DNA of 64,000 bases, taken from NCBI RefSeq assembly GCF_000518785.1, contig NZ_KI912495.1, forward strand, positions 471,258-535,257, read 5' to 3'. Below the pieces are notes generated by a model. The model ran no database searches. It was not told the origin of the DNA and saw nothing but the letters and a program-made list of their open reading frames with translations. This DNA comes from Paenirhizobium selenitireducens ATCC BAA-1503. Lineage in GTDB: Bacteria > Pseudomonadota > Alphaproteobacteria > Rhizobiales > Rhizobiaceae. The translations under genes and the position numbers were made by a program. This document shows positions 15,043 to 23,236 of this stretch, piece by piece (within the stretch, counting starts at the first letter, position 1; the number at the start of each line of letters is the position of its first letter).

Positions 15043-16539
15043 ATGCGTGAAATCGGCCATTACATCGGCGGCAAGCACGTCGCCGGCACGAGCGGTCGCT
15101 CGAGCAACGTCTTCAACCCGGCAACCGGCGAGGTCCAGGCGACCGTGGCGCTGGCAAGCGTCGCCGAACTCGACGCCGCCGTGCAGAACGCCAAGGCCGC
15201 GCAGATCGGCTGGGCCAACACCAATCCGCAGCGCCGCGCCCGCGTCTTCATGAAGTTCGTCCAGCTCTTGAACGACAACATGAACGAACTGGCCGAAATG
15301 CTCTCCAAGGAGCACGGCAAGACGATCGAGGACGCCAAGGGCGACATCATCCGCGGTCTCGAAGTCTGCGAATTCGTCATCGGCATTCCGCATCTCTCCA
15401 AGAGCGAGTTCACCGAAGGTGCCGGCCCCGGCATTGACATGTACTCGATCCGCCAGCCGGTCGGCATCGGCGCCGGCATCACCCCGTTCAACTTCCCCGG
15501 CATGATCCCGATGTGGATGTTCGCCCCGGCAATCGCCTGCGGCAACGCCTTCATCCTCAAGCCGTCGGAACGCGACCCGTCGCTGCCGATCCGTCTTGCC
15601 GAACTGATGATCGAAGCCGGTCTTCCGGCCGGCGTCCTGAACGTCGTCAATGGTGACAAGGGCGCGGTCGACGCGATCCTCAACCATCCCGACATCGGCG
15701 CCGTCTCCTTCGTCGGCTCGACCCCGATCGCTCGCTACGTCTATGCGACGGCGACCGCCAGCGGCAAGCGCGCCCAGTGCTTCGGCGGCGCCAAGAACCA
15801 CATGATCATCATGCCGGATGCCGACCTCGACCAGGCTGCCAACGCCCTCATCGGCGCAGGCTACGGCTCGGCCGGCGAACGCTGCATGGCGATCTCGGTC
15901 GCCGTTCCGGTCGGCGAGGAAACCGCCGATCGCCTGATCGCCAAGCTCGCCCCGATGGTCGAGAAGCTGCGCATCGGCCCGTACAATGACGAAAAGGCCG
16001 ATTTCGGCCCGGTCGTCACCAAGGAAGCCCAGACCCGCATCCTCGGCCTGATCGACCGCGGCATCGAGGAAGGCGCCAAGCTCGTCGTCGACGGCCGCGG
16101 CTTCAAGCTGCAGGGCTATGAAAACGGCTACTTCGTCGGCGGCTGCCTGTTCGACGACGTCACCCCGGACATGGACATCTACAAGACCGAGATCTTCGGG
16201 CCGGTTCTCTCGGTCGTTCGCGCCAAGAACTACGAAGAGGCCCTCTCGCTGCCGATGAAGCACGAATACGGCAACGGCGTCTCGATCTATACCCGTGATG
16301 GCGATGCCGCCCGCGACTTCACCAGCCGCATCAACATCGGCATGGTCGGCGTCAACGTTCCAATCCCGGTTCCGCTCGCCTACCACACGTTTGGCGGCTG
16401 GAAGGCCTCGTCCTTCGGCGACCTGAACCAGCACGGCACGGACTCGATCAAGTTCTGGACCCGCACCAAGACGGTCACCTCGCGTTGGCCGTCGGGCATC
16501 AAGGACGGCGCCGAGTTCTCCATCCCGACGATGAAGTGA
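15043..16539 (+). CDS. mmsA: CoA-acylating methylmalonate-semialdehyde dehydrogenase
   Basis: This 498-residue aldehyde dehydrogenase-superfamily enzyme oxidises (methyl)malonate semialdehyde to propionyl- or acetyl-CoA in valine and myo-inositol breakdown. Diagnostic segments are ITPFNFPGMIPMWMFAPAIACGNAFILKPSE, the cofactor segment SFVGSTPIARYVY, and GYGSAGERCMAISV with the catalytic Cys. The residue after the motif glycine and the GERCMA context are those of the CoA-dependent MmsA/IolA branch. Length is normal for the family. AGGAGG precedes ATG 15043. No other val or iol genes are alongside. Codon usage is strongly C-biased, suggesting high expression. Confidence 0.95.
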   Translation: MREIGHYIGGKHVAGTSGRSSNVFNPATGEVQATVALASVAELDAAVQNAKAAQIGWANTNPQRRARVFMKFVQLLNDNMNELAEMLSKEHGKTIEDAKGDIIRGLEVCEFVIGIPHLSKSEFTEGAGPGIDMYSIRQPVGIGAGITPFNFPGMIPMWMFAPAIACGNAFILKPSERDPSLPIRLAELMIEAGLPAGVLNVVNGDKGAVDAILNHPDIGAVSFVGSTPIARYVYATATASGKRAQCFGGAKNHMIIMPDADLDQAANALIGAGYGSAGERCMAISVAVPVGEETADRLIAKLAPMVEKLRIGPYNDEKADFGPVVTKEAQTRILGLIDRGIEEGAKLVVDGRGFKLQGYENGYFVGGCLFDDVTPDMDIYKTEIFGPVLSVVRAKNYEEALSLPMKHEYGNGVSIYTRDGDAARDFTSRINIGMVGVNVPIPVPLAYHTFGGWKASSFGDLNQHGTDSIKFWTRTKTVTSRWPSGIKDGAEFSIPTMK

Positions 16540-16604
16540 CGCCGGTCACAAGCCGAGGCTGATCTTTCCGGCCTTGGTTCGAAAACAGCGGAATAGTCTT
16601 GGAA

Positions 16605-16626
16605 ACGGGTCCCGAAAGGGGCCCGT
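16605..16626 (+). terminator. Stem-loop downstream of mmsA, possible terminator
   Basis: ACGGGTCCC and GGGGCCCGT pair around a GAAA loop with one G-T wobble. Only a short, broken T-rich tail follows, so factor-independent termination is uncertain. Confidence 0.5.
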
Positions 16627-16732
16627 CTTCCGTTGGGTCAACTTGCGATAGACGAAAAGCCGTGGCACGTCTGTCGCGGTTGCGTGCGTCGGGGGATGCA
16701 TGTGCAGATTCGCCGACGAAAGGGCCGGGGGC

Positions 16733-17800
16733 ATGACAGAGACAAGACCTGTGTCGCAGGTGACGCGGGGAGAATTCCGTGGGCAGGCCGGGGAGTATTT
16801 CGGCATCTGGATCGTCAATATCCTTCTGACGATCGTCACGCTCGGCATCTATTCCGCCTGGGCCAAGGTGCGCCGTAACCGCTACTTTTATGGCAACAGC
16901 TTCATCGACAACCATTCCTTCGACTATCATGCGCGCGGTTTGCAGATCCTGATCGGCCGCGCCATCGTCTTCATCTTTTTCGTCGTCGTGCAGATCGTCA
17001 GCGTGTTCTATCCGCTGGTGGGTATCGTCCTGCCCTTCGTCGTGCTGCTCGCTCTTCCGTGGCTGCTGTCGCGGGGCCTGCGATTTTCCGCCCGGGTGAC
17101 GAGCTACCGCAACATCCGTTTCGACTTCAAGGGAACGCCCTGGGGTGCCTTTGTCTCGGTGATCCTCGGCGGGCTGGTCGCCTTCTTCAGCCTCGGTCTC
17201 CTGGCGCCGCTCGCCAGCCGCTGGCTCTACCGCTACGTCTTCAACAACCTGCGCTACGGCGACCGCTCCTTCGCCACCGACCCGCGGATCGGCAAGCTCT
17301 ACCGTGCCTGGGTTCCGGCGATCATTGTCACGCTGATCGGCGCGGCGATCGCGGTCGGTCTGGGCGTCATGATCTATGCGGCAAGCGGTGCCATGGATGA
17401 CGCCGCGAGCAAGGAAGGGATTGCCTTGCGAGGCATCGCGATGGTCTACGGCACGTTGATCCCGTTCCTTATCGTTTATACGATCGCTGCGGTGCTCTAC
17501 CGCGTCGGCGTGCGCAATGTGGTGATGAACGCAACGCTTCTCGATGGCCGTCACCGGCTGTTCAGCGACATGGGGCGCCTGCGCTATCTGTGGATCGTCG
17601 TCTCCAACCTGCTCGTCACCGTGCTGACGCTCGGCCTGATGCGCCCTTGGGCGGCCGTGCGCGAGCAGCGTTACGTGGTGGGGCATTCCGGCATGATCAT
17701 AGACGGCGACATCGGCGACGTGCTTGCCTCGATCGAGGCCAGCGGCTCGGCGGTCACCGCCGAATATCTCGACATGGAAGGTTTCGACTTTGGCTTCTGA
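16733..17800 (+). CDS. YjgN/DUF898 family membrane protein
   Basis: This ~355-residue polytopic inner-membrane protein has the DUF898 hallmarks in duplicate. GEYFGIWIVNILLTIVTLGIYSAWAKVRRNRYFYGN comes first, and the later half repeats the theme with LWIVVSNLLVTVLTLGLMRPWAAVREQRYV. FDYHARG and the paired SFDYH/RFDFKGT segments are also typical. The function of the family is unknown. The stop overlaps the TTG start of the M48 protease, so the two are co-translated and likely work together, perhaps in envelope quality control. ATG 16733 has GGGCCGGGGG just upstream; an ATG at 16700 is also possible. Confidence 0.85.
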   Translation: MTETRPVSQVTRGEFRGQAGEYFGIWIVNILLTIVTLGIYSAWAKVRRNRYFYGNSFIDNHSFDYHARGLQILIGRAIVFIFFVVVQIVSVFYPLVGIVLPFVVLLALPWLLSRGLRFSARVTSYRNIRFDFKGTPWGAFVSVILGGLVAFFSLGLLAPLASRWLYRYVFNNLRYGDRSFATDPRIGKLYRAWVPAIIVTLIGAAIAVGLGVMIYAASGAMDDAASKEGIALRGIAMVYGTLIPFLIVYTIAAVLYRVGVRNVVMNATLLDGRHRLFSDMGRLRYLWIVVSNLLVTVLTLGLMRPWAAVREQRYVVGHSGMIIDGDIGDVLASIEASGSAVTAEYLDMEGFDFGF

Positions 17801-18863
17801 GGGAGAAATCATCGCCGTCGGCCATTGGCATCCGCCGCGCTCCAGCCGCACGGTTGCGGCGCGGCTCTTGTCGCATGGCAGGACGCTTTCCGTGCGGCTC
17901 GACGGCGTGGCCGGCGATCCGGTCTCCGTCAATGACGTGGACGCCGTGCGCATTTCCGCGCGCGTCGGCCGTATCCCGCGGCGCATCGGTTTCGGCGACG
18001 GTTCCCTGTTCGAGACCGAGGACAATGATGCGGTCGACGCCTGGCTCAGCGCTCGCCGGCTGCACCGGGGCGGGCTGGTCCATGAACTGGAGCGGTTCCA
18101 TCCCCGGCTGCTCGGCCTGGTGGTCGCCGTCTTCCTGTTGGCCGGCGCCATCTATCGCTATGCACTGCCGGCGCTGGTCGAGGTGGCGGTGCTGGTGACG
18201 CCGCCGGCGGTGGCCGACATGATGGCCTCGGGCACGCTCGCCTCGCTGGATCAGGCGGTCTTCACCGAGAGCGAACTGCCGCAGGCTCGCCAGGGCGAGA
18301 TCGAGGCGAAGTTCGAGGAGATCGCCGCGCTGTCCGACCGGGGCGCCGACGGCTACGCGCTGCATTTCCGCAAAGGCGGGCTGATCGGGCCGAACGCCTT
18401 TGCCTTGCCGGACGGCACGTTGGTGATCACCGACGAACTGGTGGAGCTCGCCGCGGGCGACACCGAAATGATCCTCGGCGTACTGGCCCACGAGATCGGC
18501 CATGTCGAGCGGGACCATTCGCTGCGGCAGTTTTATCGGGCGGCCGGAACCGCGGCCCTGGTCATGCTGATCGCCGGCGACATCGGCAGCGCCGGCGAGG
18601 AAATCCTGACCGACGGCGCAGCACTCCTGACGCTGTCCTATTCCCGTTCCGCCGAGAGCGAGGCGGACCGGATTTCGGTCGACCTGATGGCGAAGGCCGG
18701 CCATGATCCGGCGGCCATCGGCCGTTTCTTCGAGATCATCGAGGAAAAACTCGGCGACGGCGGCGACACGACGATTTTCTCCACCCATCCCGGCACGCCG
18801 GACCGCCGCCGGCAGATCGACGAATGGGCAGCGGAGGCCGCAACGAAAAAGGGCGGCCAGTAG
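17790..18863 (+). CDS. M48 family metalloprotease, membrane-anchored
   Basis: A ~357-residue zinc protease. The catalytic motif is in LAHEIGHVERDHS, with the downstream Glu ligand in SYSRSAESEADRISVDLMAKAGHDP. A hydrophobic anchor (LLGLVVAVFLLAGAIYRYALPAL) sits around residues 107-129, so the catalytic domain is probably periplasmic. Its layout, a short N-terminal region before the anchor and the peptidase after it, resembles YjgN-associated M48 proteins. TTG 17790 is chosen: GGAAGG lies 8 nt upstream and the start overlaps the DUF898 stop. The last codons overlap a minus-strand terminator. Confidence 0.85.
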   Translation: MASEGEIIAVGHWHPPRSSRTVAARLLSHGRTLSVRLDGVAGDPVSVNDVDAVRISARVGRIPRRIGFGDGSLFETEDNDAVDAWLSARRLHRGGLVHELERFHPRLLGLVVAVFLLAGAIYRYALPALVEVAVLVTPPAVADMMASGTLASLDQAVFTESELPQARQGEIEAKFEEIAALSDRGADGYALHFRKGGLIGPNAFALPDGTLVITDELVELAAGDTEMILGVLAHEIGHVERDHSLRQFYRAAGTAALVMLIAGDIGSAGEEILTDGAALLTLSYSRSAESEADRISVDLMAKAGHDPAAIGRFFEIIEEKLGDGGDTTIFSTHPGTPDRRRQIDEWAAEAATKKGGQ

Positions 18864-18871
18864 CCGCCCTT
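18846..18871 (-). terminator. Terminator of the iron-binding protein gene, inside the M48 3' end
   Basis: On the minus strand AAGGGCGGC pairs with GCCGCCCTT and runs into T5. It overlaps the convergent protease stop codon (18861-18863). Confidence 0.75.
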
Positions 18872-18894
18872 CGAATGCGTGTCGTTGCGATCTC

Positions 18895-19938
18895 TTACTG
18901 GGTCGGGCCGTCGTTGAGGCCGACCTTGTCGACCAGTTCCGAGGCCGTCTTGCGATTGGCGGCGATGTCGGAAAGCGGCAGGGTATCGGGCTTGATCGGC
19001 CCGAAGGAAGCGACCACGTCGGAGACCTTGGCGCCCGGCAGCACCGGATATTCGAACACCTGCTCGGCATAGATCTCCTGCGCCTTGCCCGAGGACAGGA
19101 ATTCCATCAGCTTGACGGCATTGTCCTTGTTCGGCGCATACTTGGCGAGCGCCATGCCGGAAATGTTCACGTGCGTGCCGCGGTCGGCGGCATTGGGGAA
19201 GAGGATCTTGGTGGCGGCTGCCCATTCCTTCTCTTCCGGATCCTTTTCGTTGGTGACCATCAGGCCAACGTAATAGGTGTTGCCGAGCGCGATGTCGCAT
19301 TCCCCGGACATGATGGCCTTGGCTTGGCTGCGGTCGTTGCCGTCGGGCTTGCGCGCCAGGTTCTGCTTGAGCCCCGTCAGCCACTTCTCGGTGTATTCGG
19401 CGCCGTGATGGGCGACCATCGAGGCGAACAGGCCGATATTGTAGGAATGCTGGCCGTCGCGCATGCAGATCCGGCCCTTCCACATCGGGTCGGCCAGTTC
19501 TTCATAGGTGATGGCCGTTTCGGACACCCGCTCCTTGGAGGCGTAGACCACGCGGCCGCGGGTGGTGAGACCGAACCATTCGCCGGCCGCATCGCGATAC
19601 TGCGCCGGAATGTCCTTGTTGATGATGTCGTTTGCCAGCGGCTGGGTGACGCCGCCGTCCTTGGCCTCGACCAGGCGGCCGATGTCGACGGTGAGGATGA
19701 CGTCGGCCGGCGAGTTCGCACCCTCGGCGGCGATGCGCTCGACCAGGCCCTTGTCGAGGAACAGCACATTGGCCTCGATCCCGGTCTCCGCGGTGAAGGC
19801 GTCGATCAGCGGCTGGATCAGCTCCGGCTGGCGATAGGAATAGATGTTGACCTCGCCGTCCGCCATTGCCGTGCCGGCCGTTGCGGCGAAGGCGACGGAG
19901 CCGAGAAGCGCACTGCGGATAAATTTGACCGGAAGCAT
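18895..19938 (-). CDS. Fe(III) ABC transporter periplasmic substrate-binding protein (FbpA/FutA-like)
   Basis: A 347-residue secreted protein with signal peptide MLPVKFIRSALLGSVAFAATAGTAMA. The mature part begins DGEVNIYSYRQPELIQPLIDAFTAETGI, the entry motif of ferric-binding proteins. GECDIALGNTYYVGLMV supplies the paired Tyr iron ligands near residue 225-235, and a Tyr at VNIYSYR is a further candidate. It binds ferric iron for an inner-membrane permease/ATPase that is not encoded alongside. It is divergent from rirA, and its promoter overlaps an exact TGA-N9-TCA iron-responsive operator, so it is probably repressed by RirA when iron is plentiful. GGAGAT precedes the ATG. Confidence 0.92.
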   Translation of the reverse strand: MLPVKFIRSALLGSVAFAATAGTAMADGEVNIYSYRQPELIQPLIDAFTAETGIEANVLFLDKGLVERIAAEGANSPADVILTVDIGRLVEAKDGGVTQPLANDIINKDIPAQYRDAAGEWFGLTTRGRVVYASKERVSETAITYEELADPMWKGRICMRDGQHSYNIGLFASMVAHHGAEYTEKWLTGLKQNLARKPDGNDRSQAKAIMSGECDIALGNTYYVGLMVTNEKDPEEKEWAAATKILFPNAADRGTHVNISGMALAKYAPNKDNAVKLMEFLSSGKAQEIYAEQVFEYPVLPGAKVSDVVASFGPIKPDTLPLSDIAANRKTASELVDKVGLNDGPTQ

Positions 19939-19969
19939 GGTATCTCCTTGCGAGAGTGACTATATTTGT

Positions 19970-19984
19970 TGAGCCTGATAATCA
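19970..19984. promoter_or_regulatory. Iron-responsive operator (IRO box, TGA-N9-TCA), probable RirA site
   Basis: TGAGCCTGATAATCA fits TGA-N9-TCA exactly on both strands. It spans the -10 hexamer of the iron-binding protein promoter, so occupancy would block transcription. RirA is known to use IRO boxes in rhizobia. Confidence 0.75.
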
Positions 19985-20003
19985 GGATTTTCCAAGCTGT
20001 CAA
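19975..20003 (-). promoter_or_regulatory. Promoter of the iron-binding protein gene
   Basis: On the minus strand TTGACA (20003-19998), a 17-nt spacer and TATCAG (19980-19975) form a near-consensus promoter about 40 bases before the ATG. Confidence 0.7.
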
Positions 20004-20049
20004 TGCGACCGTTCGGGGCTCACAGACACGTGAAGCGTGAACTTGAGTA

Positions 20050-20067
20050 TTTTGGAATTGTTCAAAA
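20050..20067. promoter_or_regulatory. Imperfect AT-rich palindrome upstream of rirA, possible Irr/ICE-like site
   Basis: TTTTGGAATTGTTCAAAA has partial dyad symmetry (6 of 9 positions pair) and resembles the rhizobial iron control element bound by Irr. It lies 49 bases before the rirA ATG. The match is loose. Confidence 0.25.
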
Positions 20068-20115
20068 CTGCGGAATCCGCTATACGGGGCGGAAGACGAG
20101 TCCATGGAGTGACGC

Positions 20116-20607
20116 ATGCGGTTGACAAAACAGACGAATTACGCGGTTCGCATGCTGATGTACTGTGCGGCCAACAAGGATCACCTGAGCCGTATTCCGG
20201 AAATCGCCAAGGCTTACGGCGTCTCCGAGCTCTTCCTGTTCAAGATTCTCCAGCCTCTCAACAAGGCCGGACTGGTGGAAACCGTGCGCGGCCGCAATGG
20301 CGGCGTGCGCCTCGGTCGGCCCGCCGACAAGATCACCCTGTTCGACGTGGTCAAGGTCACCGAGGACAGCTTCGCCATGGCGGAATGCTTCGAGGACGAT
20401 GGCGACGTCGACTGCCCGCTGATCGACAGCTGCGGCCTGAACTCGGCACTGCGCAAGGCGCTCAACGCCTTCTTCAACGTGCTGACAGAATACACGATCG
20501 ACGATCTGGTCAAGGCGCGCCCGCAGATCAACTTCCTGCTCGGCATCAACGAATTCGGACGGCAGAACGTCATTCCGGTGCCGCCGGTCTCCGTCCCGGC
20601 CGCCTGA
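20116..20607 (+). CDS. rirA: Iron-responsive Rrf2-family regulator RirA
   Basis: A 163-residue Fe-S cluster repressor of iron uptake in rhizobia. The N-terminal winged helix (MRLTKQTNYAVRMLMYCAA, then IPEIAKAYGVSELFLFKILQPL and VRGRNGGVRLGRP) is the Rrf2 fold. The three cluster cysteines are in CFEDDGDVDCPLIDSC at about residues 91, 99 and 104, with the spacing seen in RirA. The C-terminal LLGINEFGRQNVIPVP is also characteristic of the protein. GGAG precedes ATG by 6 nt. It is divergent from a likely target gene with an IRO box, and a strong terminator follows. Confidence 0.95.
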   Translation: MRLTKQTNYAVRMLMYCAANKDHLSRIPEIAKAYGVSELFLFKILQPLNKAGLVETVRGRNGGVRLGRPADKITLFDVVKVTEDSFAMAECFEDDGDVDCPLIDSCGLNSALRKALNAFFNVLTEYTIDDLVKARPQINFLLGINEFGRQNVIPVPPVSVPAA

Positions 20608-20624
20608 CCAATACCGCTTCCCAT

Positions 20625-20659
20625 AAAACCCCGTCGCTTTGCCAAGCGGCGGGGTTTTT
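20625..20659 (+). terminator. Rho-independent terminator after rirA
   Basis: AACCCCGTCGCTT pairs with AAGCGGCGGGGTT (one mismatch), followed by a T5 tail. Confidence 0.85.
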
Positions 20660-20740
20660 CGTTGCAGCTTCACCGCATCTCGCAGAAAAAGTCCGGCCGA
20701 TCGCGAGTCAGCCCCTTGAGGTGCGGCGAGGACCGAAATA

Positions 20741-20754
20741 CGTTTACGTAAACG
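20741..20754. promoter_or_regulatory. Perfect 14-bp palindrome CGTTTACGTAAACG, LacI-type operator candidate
   Basis: The 14 bases equal their own reverse complement and have the central CG and AAACG flanks typical of LacI/GalR-family operators. It lies 77 bases upstream of the GMC oxidoreductase start. No LacI gene is in the window, so the regulator would be elsewhere. Confidence 0.5.
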
Positions 20755-20831
20755 GAAGACGTATGCTGTCTGTCCGCAGGCAGAGGGCGTGGACAGACGC
20801 CCGCTGGGTGGCTTTGGGAGGAGCGCCTGAC

Positions 20832-22430
20832 ATGTTCGATTATGTGATCGCCGGCGGTGGTTCGGCAGGTTCGGTGCTGGCGGCGCGGCTGAGCGAGGAT
20901 CCGGCCGTCAAGGTCTGCCTGATCGAGGCGGGCGGCAATGGTCGCGACCTGCTGCTGCGGGTGCCGTCAGGGGCCGCCGCCATCGTGCCGGGGCGGCTGC
21001 GCTCGGCCAACTGGTGCTTCGAGAGCGAGCCGCAGGCGGAACTCAACGGCCGCCGCGCCTACCAGCCGCGCGGCCGCGGGCTCGGCGGCTCGAGCCTGAT
21101 CAATGCCATGCTCTACGTGCGCGGCCACGCCTCGGACTACGACGACTGGGCGGCTCGGGGCTGCACGGGCTGGTCCTTCGCCGACATGCTGCCGCATTTC
21201 CTGAAGTCCGAGGACAACGAGCGCGGCGCATCGGCCCTGCATAGCGCGGGCGGCCCCTTGCAGGTCTCCAACGCCGACTGGGTCCGGCCGATCAACAAGG
21301 CCTTCATCGAGGCGGGTGTATCGCGCGGCTTTCGGGCCAATGACGATTTCAACAGCGAGGACCAGGAGGGGCTCGGCCTCTACCAGGCGACGCAGTTCTG
21401 GAAGGGGCCGAAGAAGGGCGAGCGCTGTTCGGCCGCCGCGGCCTATCTGCACGATCACCTCGACCGGTCGAACCTCACCGTCGTCACCGGCGCCCGGGCG
21501 AGCCGCATCCTCACGACCAAGGGCCGCGCCACCGGCGTCGCCTATCGCATCGGGCGTCGCGAGGAGACTGCGCTTGCCGCCCGCGAAGTGCTCGTCTCAA
21601 GCGGCGCGCTGCAATCGCCGCAGCTTCTCATGCTGTCGGGTATCGGCCCGGCCGACGAACTGCGGCGCCACGGCATTGCCGTCGTCGCCGACCGTCCGGA
21701 GGTCGGCGCCAATCTGCAGGACCATCTCGACTACACCAGCGTCTATCGTTCCGCCGACACCGACCTGCTGGGCATCGGCTTCACCGGCCTCAAGGCCATG
21801 GGCAAGGCGGCGGGTGAGTGGAAGCGCGAAGGAACCGGCCTGCTGCGCTCGACCTTTGCCGAATCCGGCGCCTTCCTCAAGACCGATCCGGCGCTCGATC
21901 GCCCCGACATTCAGCTGCATTTCGTCGTTGCCATGGTCGACGACCATGCACGGCGCATGCATATGGGCTACGGCTATTCCTGCCATGTCTGCCTGCTTCG
22001 GCCCCATTCGCGCGGCCGCGTCGGCCTGAAGAGCGCCGATCCGATGGCGGCGCCGCTGATCGATCCGGCCTATCTGTCCGACCGGCGCGACCTCGACGGC
22101 CTGATCGCCGGCACACGGCTGATGCGCGACATCATGGAGGCCGGTCCGCTCGCCCGCTATCGCGGTCGCGAACTCTACCCGGTCGGCAACTCGGATGCCG
22201 AGCTGGAGGCCGCCATCCGGGCGCGGGCCGAAACCATCTATCACCCCGCCGGCACCTGCCGCATGGGCGGCGACGAGGCCTCGGTCGTCGATCCTGATCT
22301 CAAGGTGCGCGGGGTGGACGGCCTGCGCGTCGTCGACGCCTCGGTCATGCCGACCCTGATCGGCGGCAACACCAATGCCCCGGTGATCGCCATGGCGGAA
22401 AAGATCGCGGCGGAGATCCGTGCCGGCTAG
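20832..22430 (+). CDS. GMC-family FAD-dependent oxidoreductase (choline/alcohol dehydrogenase-like)
   Basis: A 532-residue cytoplasmic flavoprotein. The FAD-binding Rossmann motif is YVIAGGGSAGSVLAARLSEDP at residue 4 onward. GMC signature 1 is PRGRGLGGSSLINAMLYVRGHASDYDDWA and signature 2 is SSGALQSPQLLMLSGIGP. The catalytic His region is IYHPAGTCRMGG, and GGNTNAPVIAMAEKIA closes the FAD site. It resembles BetA and the broad alcohol dehydrogenases of rhizobia; the absence of betB or betI nearby argues against a dedicated choline role. GGGAGGAG lies 7-8 nt before the ATG. A LacI-type palindrome upstream and the gluconokinase downstream hint at a sugar-alcohol or aldose substrate. Confidence 0.88.
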   Translation: MFDYVIAGGGSAGSVLAARLSEDPAVKVCLIEAGGNGRDLLLRVPSGAAAIVPGRLRSANWCFESEPQAELNGRRAYQPRGRGLGGSSLINAMLYVRGHASDYDDWAARGCTGWSFADMLPHFLKSEDNERGASALHSAGGPLQVSNADWVRPINKAFIEAGVSRGFRANDDFNSEDQEGLGLYQATQFWKGPKKGERCSAAAAYLHDHLDRSNLTVVTGARASRILTTKGRATGVAYRIGRREETALAAREVLVSSGALQSPQLLMLSGIGPADELRRHGIAVVADRPEVGANLQDHLDYTSVYRSADTDLLGIGFTGLKAMGKAAGEWKREGTGLLRSTFAESGAFLKTDPALDRPDIQLHFVVAMVDDHARRMHMGYGYSCHVCLLRPHSRGRVGLKSADPMAAPLIDPAYLSDRRDLDGLIAGTRLMRDIMEAGPLARYRGRELYPVGNSDAELEAAIRARAETIYHPAGTCRMGGDEASVVDPDLKVRGVDGLRVVDASVMPTLIGGNTNAPVIAMAEKIAAEIRAG

Positions 22431-22436
22431 GACATG

Positions 22437-22525
22437 GCGCCCAAGCCCAAGCCCAAGCCCCAGCCCGAGCCCGAGCCCCAGCCCAAACCTCAGCGGGAGC
22501 CCGGGCCCAAACCCGAGCCTGGGTG
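22437..22525. repeat. Degenerate hexanucleotide tandem array (AAGCCC/GAGCCC units)
   Basis: About 14 copies of a CCNAGC/AAGCCC-type unit begin directly after the GMC stop. They encode Lys/Glu-Pro or Ser-Pro runs depending on frame. Imperfect units lie toward the 3' end. The 6-base unit keeps frame, so copy change would not switch a reading frame. Confidence 0.8.
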
Positions 22526-22644
22526 TGGCATTCGGACCTTCGCCGTACGCGTCGTGGATGGCCGGATCCGGTGGGTTGAATTCACGGCACCGCCCGGTAA
22601 GGTCGCGCCAAACGGCACGGCGCCGTATCGGGGAGCACGCGAAC

Positions 22645-23166
22645 TTGCAGGAATTTTCGACCAGCCGCCCGGCGGCGATCATCGTCATGGGGGTCAGCGG
22701 CTGCGGCAAGTCCTCGGTCGGCGCGCTGCTCGCCGAGCGGCTGGGCCTCGGCTTCATCGAGGGCGATGCGCTGCATCCGGCGGCCAATGTCGAGAAGATG
22801 GCCAAGGGCACGCCTCTCTCCGATGACGACCGCTGGCCATGGCTCGACATCATCGGCGCGGAAATGGCCGCATCGCTTAGGCGCGGCGAGGGCATCGTCG
22901 TCTCCTGCTCGGCGCTGAAGAAGATCTACCGTGACCGCCTGCGCGCCGCGACCGGCGGTGCGCTCGCCTTCGTCTATCTGCACGGCTCCCGCGAGCTGCT
23001 CACCGAACGCATGGGCGCCCGCACCGGCCATTTCATGCCGCTCTCCCTGCTCGACAGCCAGCTCGCCACGCTCGAAATCCCCACTGGCGAGCCGGGCGTG
23101 GTGACGGTCGATATCGACCAGAGCGTCGAGGGGATTGTCGCGGATGCGATGCGGGGGTTGGGGTAG
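22645..23166 (+). CDS. gntK: Gluconokinase, GntK type
   Basis: A 173-residue kinase that makes 6-phosphogluconate from gluconate and ATP. The Walker A is VMGVSGCGKSSVGALLAERLG. Other family signatures are FIEGDALHPAANVEKMAKGTPLSDDDRWPWL, VVSCSALKKIYRDRLR, GHFMPLSLLDSQLATLE and VVTVDIDQSVEGIV. TTG 22645 is chosen because GGGGAG lies 9 nt upstream and it gives an N-terminus of the usual length; ATG 22687 would remove the strand before the P-loop. It probably shares a transcript with the GMC oxidoreductase across the tandem array. Confidence 0.9.
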   Translation: MQEFSTSRPAAIIVMGVSGCGKSSVGALLAERLGLGFIEGDALHPAANVEKMAKGTPLSDDDRWPWLDIIGAEMAASLRRGEGIVVSCSALKKIYRDRLRAATGGALAFVYLHGSRELLTERMGARTGHFMPLSLLDSQLATLEIPTGEPGVVTVDIDQSVEGIVADAMRGLG

Positions 23167-23236
23167 TTGGCCACGGGGCCTCGTCGACAATGTGCTGGCG
23201 GGCTGCAGGATACCGAAGCCTGGGCTTCCCCTGCCT

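Noticed and set aside
20037..20831. In-frame extension of the GMC oxidoreductase back to 20037
   Set aside because: It runs across rirA and its terminator; the flavin motif begins at ATG 20832 with a good ribosome site.
22434..22826. Plus-strand open frame starting with Lys/Glu-Pro repeats
   Set aside because: The repeats are a tandem DNA array read in frame; the 3' part is the gluconokinase gene in a wrong frame.
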